A program made the position numbers and the translations under genes. A model generated the notes under the pieces. That model worked only from the letters and a program-made list of their open reading frames with translations. It made no database searches and was not told where the DNA came from. A DNA stretch of 64,000 bases from Sphingobium sp. Leaf26. GTDB taxonomy: Bacteria; Pseudomonadota; Alphaproteobacteria; Sphingomonadales; Sphingomonadaceae. Positions 1 through 9,061 of this stretch are shown piece by piece. Position 1 is the first letter of the stretch. Each line of letters starts with the position of its first letter. The DNA is taken from assembly GCF_001421665.1 (NCBI RefSeq), contig NZ_LMKV01000005.1, positions 1 through 64,000 on the forward strand, in the 5' to 3' direction.

Positions 1-103
1 TGATCGTCCCGCAGAACCTCGCCTTCCACACCAGCCTCCAAAAGCCAGTGTTGAATCAGAAATCTGCTAACATGGGAATCCCTAAAATGTCACTACAGCC
101 TAG

Positions 104-150
104 AGCATCGTGCGAAAAAGTGGGAACCGGTTTTTCGCTTAAAACGATGC
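104..150. repeat. Palindromic intergenic repeat (repeat 1)
   Basis: An imperfect palindrome. The outer arms GCATCGT (105-111) and ACGATGC (144-150) are exact reverse complements, and the inner arms GCGAAAAA (112-119) and TTTTTCGC (131-138) also pair exactly. The layout resembles dispersed extragenic palindromes that I remember from alphaproteobacterial genomes. It lies in non-coding DNA downstream of the LacI-type gene, in a run of three such elements. Confidence 0.6.
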
Positions 151-165
151 GAAAACAAAAAACCA

Positions 166-203
166 GAGCGCGCGACCTGCGTCGGATTGAACGCAGCGCG
201 CTC
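166..203. repeat. Palindromic intergenic repeat (repeat 2)
   Basis: A GC-rich hairpin whose outer arms GAGCGCGC (166-173) and GCGCGCTC (196-203) are perfect, with a second paired segment CTGCGT (177-182) and ACGCAG (191-196). It sits 15 bp from repeat 1. Function unknown; a dispersed REP-like element is the likeliest reading. Confidence 0.55.
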
Positions 204-247
204 CAGACAGGCATAAAAACTCAGACGCGAGGTCGCAAAACCGCACG

Positions 248-341
248 ACGTCATCCTGAACGTGTTTCAGGATCCATCGCGCCTCCATGCCCCGTCTGCC
301 TTTGGCGAGACATGGATGCGGAAACACGTTCAGCATGACGA
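248..341. repeat. REP-like long inverted repeat (repeat 3)
   Basis: Two 20-nt arms face each other: 248-268 (key part CCTGAACGTGTTTC) and about 321-341 (GAAACACGTTCAG), with one mismatch and roughly 50 nt between. This matches the BIME/REP arrangement of paired inverted units flanking a spacer, and the arm sequence is one I associate with sphingomonad intergenic repeats. It lies just past the stop codon of the LacI-type gene and may also stop or stabilise that transcript. The first 100 bases of the window hold no gene I can support. Confidence 0.6.
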
Positions 342-351
342 TCTTAACCGA

Positions 352-1365
352 TCAGGACGATTCCCGCACCACCAGTTCGGGCGCGATCTGGACCGATCCG
401 GCGTCTTCCCCGCCGATCCGGCGGAACAGCAGGTCGACCAGATGATGCGCGCCGACCTCTATATCCTGCCGGATGGTGGTGAGCGGCGGGCGGGCGAGCC
501 GGGCCAGCGGGATATCGTCGAAACCGATGATCGACAGGTCGCGCGGCACACGCAGCCCCTGCTGCTCGGCCGCAGCGATCAGGCTCATCGCGACCACGTC
601 GGACGCAGCGAAAATGCCGTCGGGCCGGTTGCCCGCCCCAAACCAGTCGCGCGCGGTGGCCTCGCTCGCTTCGGGCGTCACCGGGCTGGACACCAGCGTC
701 ACCGCGTCGTGCAGCTCCGGCGGCAGGCCGGCGAGGAAGCCGGCATGACGCGCGGCAAATTCAGGCACGCCGACATCGCCGAAAAAGGCGAGCCTGCGCC
801 GGCCGCGATCGGCCAGATGCTGCGCCGCCAACCGTCCGCCGGCGATATTGTCGGCGCCGACCGTGGCCGGGCCGTCGCCGGGCGCCTGCTCGCCCCACAC
901 CACCAGCGGCCGGTAACGGGCGGCGGCGCGCGCCAGCACCGCGCCCTGATCCGACTGGCCGATGACGATCACGCCATCGGTGCGACCGGTGCGGATGAAG
1001 GTATCGAGCCAGTCGTCCCTGTCCGGCAGCACCCGCGAAAGCAGCATGTCATAACCGCGATCCGTCAGCGCATCGGCCAGATAGCCGAGCATGGTGAGGA
1101 AGAAGGGATCGGACAATTGCTGGCCGCGCGCATGGCCCAGCGGCATCAATATGGCGACCGCACCGGTGCGCCCCAGCCGCAGATTTTGCGCCGCGACATT
1201 CAGGCGAAAGCCATGGCGATCGGCCAGCGCCTGGATGCGTTCGCGCGTCCCCCTGTTCAGCGCGCCCTTGCCGGTCAGCGCCCGCGACACGGTGGATACG
1301 GACACGCCGGCCAGACGCGCCAGATCGGCGATGCTCTTGAGCGGACCGGAACCCTGATCGTCCAT
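352..1365 (-). CDS. LacI-family transcriptional regulator
   Basis: A 337-aa regulator. The N-terminal helix-turn-helix (about residues 10-33, IADLARLAGVSVSTVSRAL) is the LacI DNA-binding motif, followed by a hinge and a periplasmic-binding-protein-like effector domain containing the usual GFDDIPLARLARPPLTTI stretch near the C-terminus. Such proteins normally repress sugar-catabolism genes and release DNA on binding a sugar ligand. No sugar catabolic gene is adjacent: upstream is hppA, transcribed away, and downstream are repeats. The target and ligand are therefore unknown; targets may lie left of the window. The ATG at 1365 has only a weak ribosome binding site. Confidence 0.9.
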   Translation of the reverse strand: MDDQGSGPLKSIADLARLAGVSVSTVSRALTGKGALNRGTRERIQALADRHGFRLNVAAQNLRLGRTGAVAILMPLGHARGQQLSDPFFLTMLGYLADALTDRGYDMLLSRVLPDRDDWLDTFIRTGRTDGVIVIGQSDQGAVLARAAARYRPLVVWGEQAPGDGPATVGADNIAGGRLAAQHLADRGRRRLAFFGDVGVPEFAARHAGFLAGLPPELHDAVTLVSSPVTPEASEATARDWFGAGNRPDGIFAASDVVAMSLIAAAEQQGLRVPRDLSIIGFDDIPLARLARPPLTTIRQDIEVGAHHLVDLLFRRIGGEDAGSVQIAPELVVRESS

Positions 1366-1663
1366 CGCCGCAGACTAGGCCAAATCCGGGCTTATCACAA
1401 TCTGCCGTATCAGTGGCTTCCAACCGGCTCATCCTGTCGGTCCTTGCGCCAGCCATCTTGACGCGCGCGGTCAGGTCTGTAGCTTCCTTGCACCCTATTC
1501 TCAGCCGGTTGGAGCGCACCTATGCGCATGGTCCAGTTGCTGATTGACGCGGTGCCCGATGCCGGACCGTCCTCGTCCGGCCGCCCGCCCCCACGCCTGT
1601 CGCCTGCCCGTCATTCCCTGCGGAGTGGTCGATGACAGTCATAACAGGGGGAGAGGAACATCC

Positions 1664-3787
1664 ATGCAGATTGTCTATATCGCCATAGGGTGCGGCCTGC
1701 TGGCCTTGCTCTACGGGCTTTTCACCAGTCGCCAGGTTCTGAGCCAGCCAGCCGGCAATGACGTCATGCAGGCGATCGCGGGGGCGATTCAGGAGGGGGC
1801 GAACGCCTATCTCCGCCGCCAATATACCGCCATCGCCATCGTCGGCGTGGTCGTGGCGGTGCTGGTCGCGCTGTTTCTGGGCCTTACCTCCGCAACCGGT
1901 TTCCTGATCGGCGCGATCCTGTCGGGGGCGGCAGGGTTCATCGGCATGAACATTTCGGTGCGCGCGAACGTCCGCACCGCCGAAGCGTCGCGCGGTACCC
2001 TGCAAAGCGGCCTGACCGTCGCCTTCCGGGCGGGCGCGATCACCGGCATGCTGGTGGCGGGCCTCGCCTTGCTCGCGATCAGCCTGTTCTTCTGGTATCT
2101 GACCGGCCCCGCCGGCCATGCGCCCGACGACCGGCTGGTGATCGACAGCCTCGTCGCGCTGGCCTTCGGCGCGTCGCTCATCTCCATCTTCGCGCGATTG
2201 GGCGGCGGCATCTTTACCAAGGCGGCCGATGTCGGCGCGGATCTGGTGGGGAAGGTCGAGGCCGGCATCCCGGAGGATGACCCGCGCAACCCGGCCGTGA
2301 TCGCAGACAATGTCGGCGACAATGTCGGCGATTGCGCCGGCATGGCGGCCGACCTGTTCGAAACCTATGTCGTCACCGTCGGCGCGACCATGGTGCTGAC
2401 CGCCCTGCTGGTCACCGGCGTCGACAATGCGTTTCTGCTGAAACTCATGGCGCTGCCGCTGATCGTCGGCGGCGTGTGCATCATCACCTCCATCATCGGC
2501 ACCTACATGGTCCGTCTGGGCGCCAGCCAGTCGATCATGGGGGCGCTCTACAAGGGATTCTGGACCACGGCGATCCTGTCCATCCCCGCCATCTATTTCG
2601 CCACCCAATATACGCTGGGCGACCTTGATGCCGTGTTCGGCGCGGACCTCGACGGGGTCGGCGGCTATACCGGCATGAACCTGTTCTGGGCGATGCTCGT
2701 GGGCCTCGCCGTCACCGGGCTGCTGGTTGTCATCACCGAATATTACACCAGCACCAATTATCGCCCGGTCCGCTCCATCGCCAAGGCGTCCGAAACCGGC
2801 CATGGCACCAACGTCATCCAAGGGCTGGCCATCAGCCTGGAATCGACCGCGCTGCCGACTTTGGTGATCGTGGTCGGCATCATCGTCGCCTACCAACTGG
2901 CGGGCCTGATGGGCATTGCCTTCGCCGCGACCGCGATGCTGGCGCTGGCCGGCATGGTGGTGGCGCTGGACGCTTACGGTCCCGTCACCGACAATGCCGG
3001 TGGCATCGCCGAAATGGCGCATCTCGACGACAGCGTCCGGGTGAAGACCGACGCGCTGGACGCGGTGGGCAACACCACCAAGGCGGTGACGAAAGGCTAT
3101 GCCATCGGATCGGCGGGCCTCGCCGCGCTGGTGCTGTTCGGCACCTATACCGAGGATCTCGACTATTACGGGTCCGCGCTGGGCCTGACCCAACCGGTCG
3201 ATTTCAGCCTGAAGAACCCCTATGTCATCGTCGGCCTGCTGCTGGGGGCGCTGTTGCCCTACCTGTTCGGCGCGATGGGCATGACCGCCGTGGGCCGCGC
3301 AGCGGGCGACGTGGTCAAGGATGTGCGCGACCAGTTCGCCACCAACAAGGGCATCATGGAAGGGACGTCGCGCCCCAACTATGCCCGCACGGTGGACCTC
3401 GTCACCCGCGCCGCGATCAAGGAGATGATCGTCCCCAGCCTGCTGCCGGTGCTGGCGCCGATCATCGTCTATTTCGCTATCGCGGCGGTGGCGGGCCGCG
3501 ACAATGGCTTCGCCGCGCTGGGCGCGCTGCTGCTGGGCGTCATCGTGTCCGGCCTGTTCGTTGCTTTGTCGATGACGTCGGGCGGCGGCGCGTGGGACAA
3601 TGCCAAGAAATATATCGAAGACGGCCATCATGGCGGCAAGGGCAGCGAAGCCCATAAGGCGGCCGTGACCGGCGACACCGTCGGCGATCCGTACAAGGAC
3701 ACCGCCGGCCCGGCGGTCAACCCGATGATCAAGATCACCAACATCGTCGCGCTGCTGCTGCTGGCCGCGCTGGCGCATGGCGGCTGA
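1664..3787 (+). CDS. hppA: K+-independent membrane-bound H+-translocating pyrophosphatase
   Basis: A 707-aa integral membrane protein that hydrolyses pyrophosphate and pumps protons across the inner membrane. It has the family's acidic substrate-binding segments, including [19 protein letters not shown], and about 16 hydrophobic segments. In the GNTTKA motif, Lys473 and Thr476 occupy the positions where K+-dependent enzymes have Ala and Gly, so this should be the K+-independent class. The ATG at 1664 is preceded by GGGGGAGAGGA (about 1647-1657), which makes it a better start than upstream in-frame codons. It is monocistronic, with a strong terminator 45 bp downstream. Confidence 0.97.
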   Translation: MQIVYIAIGCGLLALLYGLFTSRQVLSQPAGNDVMQAIAGAIQEGANAYLRRQYTAIAIVGVVVAVLVALFLGLTSATGFLIGAILSGAAGFIGMNISVRANVRTAEASRGTLQSGLTVAFRAGAITGMLVAGLALLAISLFFWYLTGPAGHAPDDRLVIDSLVALAFGASLISIFARLGGGIFTKAADVGADLVGKVEAGIPEDDPRNPAVIADNVGDNVGDCAGMAADLFETYVVTVGATMVLTALLVTGVDNAFLLKLMALPLIVGGVCIITSIIGTYMVRLGASQSIMGALYKGFWTTAILSIPAIYFATQYTLGDLDAVFGADLDGVGGYTGMNLFWAMLVGLAVTGLLVVITEYYTSTNYRPVRSIAKASETGHGTNVIQGLAISLESTALPTLVIVVGIIVAYQLAGLMGIAFAATAMLALAGMVVALDAYGPVTDNAGGIAEMAHLDDSVRVKTDALDAVGNTTKAVTKGYAIGSAGLAALVLFGTYTEDLDYYGSALGLTQPVDFSLKNPYVIVGLLLGALLPYLFGAMGMTAVGRAAGDVVKDVRDQFATNKGIMEGTSRPNYARTVDLVTRAAIKEMIVPSLLPVLAPIIVYFAIAAVAGRDNGFAALGALLLGVIVSGLFVALSMTSGGGAWDNAKKYIEDGHHGGKGSEAHKAAVTGDTVGDPYKDTAGPAVNPMIKITNIVALLLLAALAHGG

Positions 3788-3800
3788 TCCACATCAAGAC

Positions 3801-3824
3801 GGAGGAGAGGCCCGCCTCTCCTCC
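3801..3824 (+). other. Perfect hairpin after hppA
   Basis: GGAGGAGAGG (3801-3810) and CCTCTCCTCC (3815-3824) form a perfect 10-bp stem with a 4-nt loop, 13 nt after the hppA stop codon. It lacks a T-run, so it is probably an RNA 3'-stabilising or auxiliary hairpin preceding the real terminator at 3833-3876. Confidence 0.5.
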
Positions 3825-3832
3825 TCTCATGA

Positions 3833-3876
3833 CAGGCGCGGCCTGCCGCAAGACAGGCAGCCCGCGCCTGTTTTTA
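3833..3876 (+). terminator. Rho-independent terminator of hppA
   Basis: CAGGCGCGG at 3833-3841 pairs with CCGCGCCTG at 3862-3870. The stem extends inward (CCTGCC with GGCAG) with one mismatch and is followed at once by TTTTT (3871-3875). This is a textbook intrinsic terminator. Confidence 0.85.
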
Positions 3877-4001
3877 ACGCTTTCTTCAGGGCAGCAGCGC
3901 AGTCTGCCACGGTGGTCGGCCGATAAGGGGGCGGGCCGCACCGCAGCTTATGTCCCGCCATGCCCCTATCGGCATGGCCCATTCGAGCAGCGGATGTCCT
4001 G

Positions 4002-4997
4002 ATGATGCACGCGATTGTGAACGACGAACCCGGCCGTATCGCCGCCCTGCGCCGCTACCAGATTCTCGACACCCCGTCCGAAGGCGCGTTCGACAAGGTC
4101 ACCGACCTCATCCGCACCCTGTTCGGCGTGCCCATGTCCGCCGTGTCGCTGATCGACACCGATCGCCAGTGGTTCAAGTCGCTCGCCGGCCTCGATGCGA
4201 CGCAGACGCCCCGCAGCGAAGCCTTTTGCGACCATGCCATCCGCCAGGACGAGCCGCTGATCATCACCGATGCGCGGGACGATCCGCGCTTTGCCGACAA
4301 TCCGCTGGTCACTGGCGATCCCGGCATCCGCAGCTATGCCGGCGTGCCGCTGCGCACGCCCGACGGCTATAATATCGGGTCGCTCTGCGCCATCGACACC
4401 CGCGCCCGCGACTTCGCGCCCGAACAGATCGAGATATTGAAGAGCCTGGCCCCGATCGTGGTCGAACAGATGGAATTGCGCCTGCTGGCCGAGCGCGACC
4501 ATCTGAGCGGAGCGATGACCCGCCGCGCCTTCGTCGCCGCACTGGACAAGGCGATCGCGCTCCATATCCGGCACCGGCGTCCCGCCGCGCTGCTGATGCT
4601 GGACATCGACCATTTCAAGCGGATCAACGACACTTATGGCCATCCGGTCGGCGACCGGGTGATCGAGGCGGTGGCGAAACGCTGCGTCGAACTGTCCCGC
4701 CCCAGCGATTCGCTCGGCCGGATCGGCGGAGAGGAATTTGCGCTGTTGCTGCCCGAAACCAGTGAAGCGGACGCACTGGCCGCCGCGCGCCGTTTCTGCA
4801 CGGCGATCGGGGAGATGCGGATCCCCAACGACCCGCCGCTGCGCGTCACCGCCAGTTTCGGCGTAGCCGCGATCGGCGCCGGCCGTCTGTCCAGCCAGGA
4901 CTGGCTGTCGGCCGCCGATGCCGCCCTGTACGAAGCCAAGCGCGGTGGCCGCAACCGGGCGGTGCTGGCGCTGCTGACGGCCGAGTGCGCCGCCTGA
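4002..4997 (+). CDS. GAF-GGDEF diguanylate cyclase
   Basis: A 331-aa cytoplasmic protein. Residues about 25-150 form a GAF sensory domain (SLIDTDRQWFKS, FCDHAI, YAGVPLRTPDGYNIGSLCAID). Residues about 160-325 form a GGDEF domain with an intact GGEEF active site, so it should make cyclic-di-GMP. RPSD lies exactly five residues before GGEEF and is a canonical product-inhibition I-site. There are no membrane segments, so the signal is cytoplasmic. Two adjacent ATG codons (4002, 4005) are possible starts; upstream in-frame sequence has no obvious ribosome binding site. It is a single-gene unit. Confidence 0.9.
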   Translation: MMHAIVNDEPGRIAALRRYQILDTPSEGAFDKVTDLIRTLFGVPMSAVSLIDTDRQWFKSLAGLDATQTPRSEAFCDHAIRQDEPLIITDARDDPRFADNPLVTGDPGIRSYAGVPLRTPDGYNIGSLCAIDTRARDFAPEQIEILKSLAPIVVEQMELRLLAERDHLSGAMTRRAFVAALDKAIALHIRHRRPAALLMLDIDHFKRINDTYGHPVGDRVIEAVAKRCVELSRPSDSLGRIGGEEFALLLPETSEADALAAARRFCTAIGEMRIPNDPPLRVTASFGVAAIGAGRLSSQDWLSAADAALYEAKRGGRNRAVLALLTAECAA

Positions 4998-5329
4998 CCA
5001 GACATCGCGGCGCAGTTCCGGAAACACGGTGCGCGGGCGTCCGGCAAAGGCGCCACTGCGCGCATCGAAGGTTGCCAGCGCATGGCTTTGGTCGAAGATA
5101 TTCTCGATCCGCAGTATCGCTGCGACGCAACCCGGATTTCGGCTGAACCTTTCGGCGAAGACTGGAATGGTTCCGTCATGTTCGACGGCTATGCCGAGAC
5201 AGACCGAGTCCAGCCATGATGAAACGCCGACAGGGCAATGATTGTCATCAAATAGAAATATAAGTGACGCTTGCATGTCATATGTTGGTCATATTGGCGC
5301 GGCGACCCGTTGTTGGGAGAGGAAGTGTC

Positions 5330-6019
5330 GTGCGCTCCATTTGCCTGTGCCTGTCGTCCGTTGCCGCCCTGCCCCTGCTATGGGCCGTGCCCCCCGCCCA
5401 TGCCAGCGAGGATGAACAACTGTGGACCACGGCCAGCGCCACGGTGAAGCTGGACGATCACTGGCGCCTGTCGCAAGAGATCGTCGCGCGCTTCAGCGAC
5501 GATCGCAAGGGCCTGTATGAAGTCGAATCCAACACGCTGGTCGGCTACAAGCTGTCCAAGGCGGTGACGGTCTGGGCTGGCTACACCCATGACCCGCAAT
5601 ATGCCGGCGGCGACTTCACCGTTATGGAGCATCGCGCCCGCCAGCAGGTGACGTTCGACAATATCGCGAAGATCGGCCGCATATCGATCAGCGCCCGCGT
5701 GCGCATGGAAGAGCGCTGGCGTGAGGGCGTGGACGGCACCGCCTGGCGTCTGCGCCCCTATGTGAAGCTGGTCATGCCCTTCCGTGAGGGCGGAAAGACC
5801 GCGCTGGTGCTGAGCCATGAGAGCTTCTTCGACCTCAACAAGACCAATTTCCAGCGGGTGCAGGGTGAGGAGCGTATGCGCAACCTGATCGCCATCACCA
5901 CGCCGGTGGCGAAGAATGTGAATGCGGAAATCGGCTATCTCCACCAGCATGGATTCCGCCCGGATGCCGACGACAGCAACGACAATGTCGCCTCCTTCTC
6001 GCTGAGCTTCAGTTTCTGA
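5330..6019 (+). CDS. Exported DUF2490 family protein
   Basis: A 229-aa protein with a signal peptide (MRSICLCLSS..., predicted cleavage after AHA at about residue 24). The mature part is rich in alternating aromatic and charged beta-strand segments (WRLSQEIVARFSDD, VTVWAGYTHDPQY, GYLHQHGFRPD) and ends in Phe, as in DUF2490 proteins, which are thought to be small outer-membrane or periplasmic beta-barrel-like proteins of unknown role. GTG at 5330 is chosen because GAGAGGA lies 7-8 nt upstream and it leaves a clean signal peptide; an ATG at 5282 would add a poor extension. Function unknown. Confidence 0.75.
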   Translation: MRSICLCLSSVAALPLLWAVPPAHASEDEQLWTTASATVKLDDHWRLSQEIVARFSDDRKGLYEVESNTLVGYKLSKAVTVWAGYTHDPQYAGGDFTVMEHRARQQVTFDNIAKIGRISISARVRMEERWREGVDGTAWRLRPYVKLVMPFREGGKTALVLSHESFFDLNKTNFQRVQGEERMRNLIAITTPVAKNVNAEIGYLHQHGFRPDADDSNDNVASFSLSFSF

Positions 6020-6109
6020 TCCATAGAATCTCCAATGCCAACGAGTCTCCGCTTTGAGATAGCCCTTTGATCCCCCAGCCTTTTCCTGTCTCGTCGGGGG
6101 AGGGAAGGG

Positions 6110-8890
6110 ATGCGTCTGAGCTGGCCGGAAATTCGTGCGAACGCCGCTCATTTTTCGGAGGAGTGGCGCGACCAGGGCTATGAAAAGGGGCAGACCCAAA
6201 GCTTCTACGACGAATTCTTCGCCATTTTCGGCGTCCCCCGCAAACAGGTGGCGTCTTACGAACATCGGGTGAAGGCGCTCGATCCGCGCCGGACCGGCGG
6301 CTTCATCGACCTGTTCTGGCCCGGCATGCTGATCGTCGAGCAAAAGAGCATCGGCCGCAATCTCGACCGCGCCATGATGCAGGCGCTGGACTATCATGAC
6401 TGGCTGCCCGAACCGCAGCGGCCCCGCCACATGATGGTGTGCGATTTCCAGCGGTTCGAATTGCTCGATCTGGAAACGCGGCAGCATTGGCACTTTCCGC
6501 TGCCCGACCTCAAACGCCATGTCGAAGCGTTCGATTTCATCCTGGGCGCAAAACCGCGCCTGCTGCGCAACCAGTCGCCGGTCAATCGCAAGGCCAGCGA
6601 ACGGATGGGCCGGCTGCACAATGCGCTCGCCGCGCACGGCTATGTCGGCGCGGATCTGGAACGGCTGCTGGTCCGCCTGCTCTTCATCCTGTTCGCCGAC
6701 GACACCGGCATTTTCGAGCGACGCGAACAATTTCTCCTCTTCTTGGAAACCCGGACCAGCGCCGATGGCCGCGACCTTGGCCGATGGCTGATCGAATTGT
6801 TCGAAACACTCGATACCCCGCCTGATCGCCGGCAGAGCGGGCTGGACGCCGACCTCGCCGAATTTCCCTATATCAACGGCGCGCTCTTTTCCGGCCGCAT
6901 CGCCACGCCCGTGTTCGACCGGGACATGCGCCAGATGCTGATCGACGCCAGCATCTTCGACTGGGGCGAGGTATCGCCGGCCATTTTCGGATCGCTGTTC
7001 GAAAGCGTGATCGACAAGGTGACACGCCGCAAGCAAGGCGCGCATTACACGCCCGAAGAGGCGATATTGAAGGTGATCGGCCCGCTGTTCCTGGATAATC
7101 TGCGCGCCGAGTTCGATCACGCCTGCGCGTTGCGATCCGGCCGGGATGCGGCGCTGCGGCGCTTGCAGGAGAAAATGGCCGGCCTCACCTTCCTCGATCC
7201 CGCCTGCGGCGCGGGCAATTTCCTGGTCGTCGCCTATCGCGAGTTGCGCGAGCTGGAGCGGGAGATCATCCGCGAACGGCTGATCGCGGACGGCCCCGTG
7301 CAACAGGTGTTGGACGTCGCCGACCTGACCCGGCTGAATGTCGATCGCTTCCACGGCATCGAGATCGACGAATTTCCCAGCCAGATCGCGCAGGTCGCGC
7401 TGTGGATGACCGACCATATCGCCAACACCCGGCTGGGCGAGGATTTCGGCCGCCCCTATGCCCGCATCCCGCTCGTCACCGCGCCCAATATTCGCCATGG
7501 CGACGCGCTGGAGATGGACTGGGCGGACCTGCTGCCGCCGGGCGCATGCAGCTATGTCTTCGGCAATCCGCCCTTCATCGGCGCCAAATATCAGACGGAC
7601 GTGCAGCGTACGCAGTTGCGCCGCATCGCCGCCCTGCCCGGATCGGGCGGGACGCTCGACTATGTCACTGGCTGGTTCGTGAAGGCCGCCCGCTTCGCCG
7701 CAACCGGCAGCGCCCATATCGCCTTCGTCGCGACCAACAGCATCGTACAGGGCGAACAGGTGGCGCAACTGTGGCCGCTGCTGTTCCGCGAAGGCGTGGA
7801 GATCGCCTTCGCCCACCGCCCCTTCGTCTGGCCCGGCCGGGCGGCGGTACATTGCGTGATCGTCGGCCTTGCCCCGCAGGCCAGCGCGCCGAGGGAAAGG
7901 CGCCTGTTCAGCTATGCCGATGCGAAGGGCGAGCCGGTAGAAACCCGCCACGGCGCCCTGACCGCCTATCTGTTCGACGCCGGCGCGGCCGACCGCCATC
8001 TGGTGGTGCGGGAAGAAGGGCGGCCGATCAACGGCGCGCGGCGGATCGTCATCGGATCGAAGCCGATCGATGGCGGCTATCTGATCTTCAACGATGCGGA
8101 ACGCGCAACCTTGACAGCAGCGGAACCGGACGCCGGCCGATTCCTGCATCCCTATATTGGCGCGCAGGAATATCTAAATGGTGGCGATCGCTGGATATTG
8201 GCTCTGCACGACGCATCACCGGCCGATATCCGCAAGCTGCCCCAGGTCCGTCAACGGTTGAGAGATGTCGCCGCCTATCGCCGTGGCGAAATCGCCCCGC
8301 GCGGAAAGGCGGCCGACAGGATCAAAACGCCCGGCCTGTCATCGTTGGCGCTGGCCGCAACGCCTGCCGCTTTCCATGTCACCGTCATTCCCAATGCCCC
8401 CTTCCTTGCCATTCCAGAGGTGAGTTCGGAACGGCGCGATTATATTCCCATCGGCTGGCTGGAGCCGCCGGTCATTCCTTCCAACAAGCTGCGCCTGCTT
8501 CCCAACGCCACGCTTTGGGACTTCGCTCTGCTCACCAGCCGGATGCACATGGCATGGACCATCCATGTCGGCGGGCGAATGAAGAGCGATTATCAATATG
8601 GCATCGGCCTCAACTATAATTGCTTCCCTTGGCCTGACGCCTCCCCGGCCCAGCGCGATCAAATGGAAGCCCTTGCACAAGCCATCCTCGACGCCCGCGC
8701 GCTTCCGAAAAATGCCGGCTCCACTCTCGCCGACCTCTATGATCCCGACACCATGCCGATCGAACTGCGCCGCGCGCATCGCGATCTCGATCAGGCGGTG
8801 GACCGGCTCTATCGCCGCGCGTCCTTCCCGTCCGATCGGGCGCGGGTGGAGCATCTCTTCACCCTCTACCAGCAACTGGCCGGGCGTTGA
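6110..8890 (+). CDS. MmeI-like type IIL restriction-modification enzyme (fused nuclease and adenine methyltransferase)
   Basis: A 926-aa protein, nearly the length of MmeI. The N-terminal nuclease motif is complete: Asp67, nine residues, then Glu77-Gln-Lys79 (D-X9-EXK). A helical spacer follows, then a gamma-class N6-adenine methyltransferase with SAM motif DPACGAGNF (about residue 363) and catalytic NPPF (about residue 486), and a C-terminal target recognition region. In this family one polypeptide both cuts DNA and methylates one strand, and recognition is set by the C-terminal domain, so the site cannot be read from sequence. There is no separate methyltransferase or specificity gene nearby. 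The strong ribosome binding site GGGAGGGAAGGG precedes the ATG and overlaps a small hairpin. Likely phage or foreign-DNA defence. Confidence 0.9.
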   Translation: MRLSWPEIRANAAHFSEEWRDQGYEKGQTQSFYDEFFAIFGVPRKQVASYEHRVKALDPRRTGGFIDLFWPGMLIVEQKSIGRNLDRAMMQALDYHDWLPEPQRPRHMMVCDFQRFELLDLETRQHWHFPLPDLKRHVEAFDFILGAKPRLLRNQSPVNRKASERMGRLHNALAAHGYVGADLERLLVRLLFILFADDTGIFERREQFLLFLETRTSADGRDLGRWLIELFETLDTPPDRRQSGLDADLAEFPYINGALFSGRIATPVFDRDMRQMLIDASIFDWGEVSPAIFGSLFESVIDKVTRRKQGAHYTPEEAILKVIGPLFLDNLRAEFDHACALRSGRDAALRRLQEKMAGLTFLDPACGAGNFLVVAYRELRELEREIIRERLIADGPVQQVLDVADLTRLNVDRFHGIEIDEFPSQIAQVALWMTDHIANTRLGEDFGRPYARIPLVTAPNIRHGDALEMDWADLLPPGACSYVFGNPPFIGAKYQTDVQRTQLRRIAALPGSGGTLDYVTGWFVKAARFAATGSAHIAFVATNSIVQGEQVAQLWPLLFREGVEIAFAHRPFVWPGRAAVHCVIVGLAPQASAPRERRLFSYADAKGEPVETRHGALTAYLFDAGAADRHLVVREEGRPINGARRIVIGSKPIDGGYLIFNDAERATLTAAEPDAGRFLHPYIGAQEYLNGGDRWILALHDASPADIRKLPQVRQRLRDVAAYRRGEIAPRGKAADRIKTPGLSSLALAATPAAFHVTVIPNAPFLAIPEVSSERRDYIPIGWLEPPVIPSNKLRLLPNATLWDFALLTSRMHMAWTIHVGGRMKSDYQYGIGLNYNCFPWPDASPAQRDQMEALAQAILDARALPKNAGSTLADLYDPDTMPIELRRAHRDLDQAVDRLYRRASFPSDRARVEHLFTLYQQLAGR

Positions 8891-8960
8891 TGCCGCGCTG
8901 TCCTACAGAGCGCGGTATATGCCAATATCCCCGGAACAGCGCCCGACAATGGCACGCAAG

Positions 8961-9019
8961 CCTATGTCCGAAATAGGAATTTATATGACAGGATATGCGG
9001 GAAATGTGCGAAGTTAAGC
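8961..9019 (+). repeat. Intergenic repeat, copy A (palindrome plus GTGCGAAGTTAAGC tail)
   Basis: CCTAT-N7-ATAGG (8961-8976) is followed by an AT-rich stretch and the tail GTGCGAAGTTAAGC ending at 9019. The tail and the preceding TGCGGGAAA recur almost exactly at 25975-25998, again after a CCTAT/ATAGG palindrome. It sits between the restriction enzyme gene and bioF, 42 bp before the bioF start, so a promoter or regulatory role is possible. Confidence 0.55.
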
Positions 9020-9061
9020 CCCTGCTTGCCGCCTCCTCCGGCCGGGCCTATAGCCCGCGCC

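Noticed and set aside
1..100. Possible end or start of a gene at the left edge
   Set aside because: Short frames on both strands show no recognisable sequence or start, so nothing can be supported.
1520..3778. A 752-codon open frame antisense to hppA
   Set aside because: High third-position GC leaves the opposite strand almost free of stops; the product is low-complexity His/Gln/Arg/Asp-rich and the plus-strand gene is unambiguous.
5378..8149. A 923-codon open frame antisense to the restriction enzyme and DUF2490 genes
   Set aside because: It crosses two real genes and an intergenic gap, has no domain and shows shadow-type composition.
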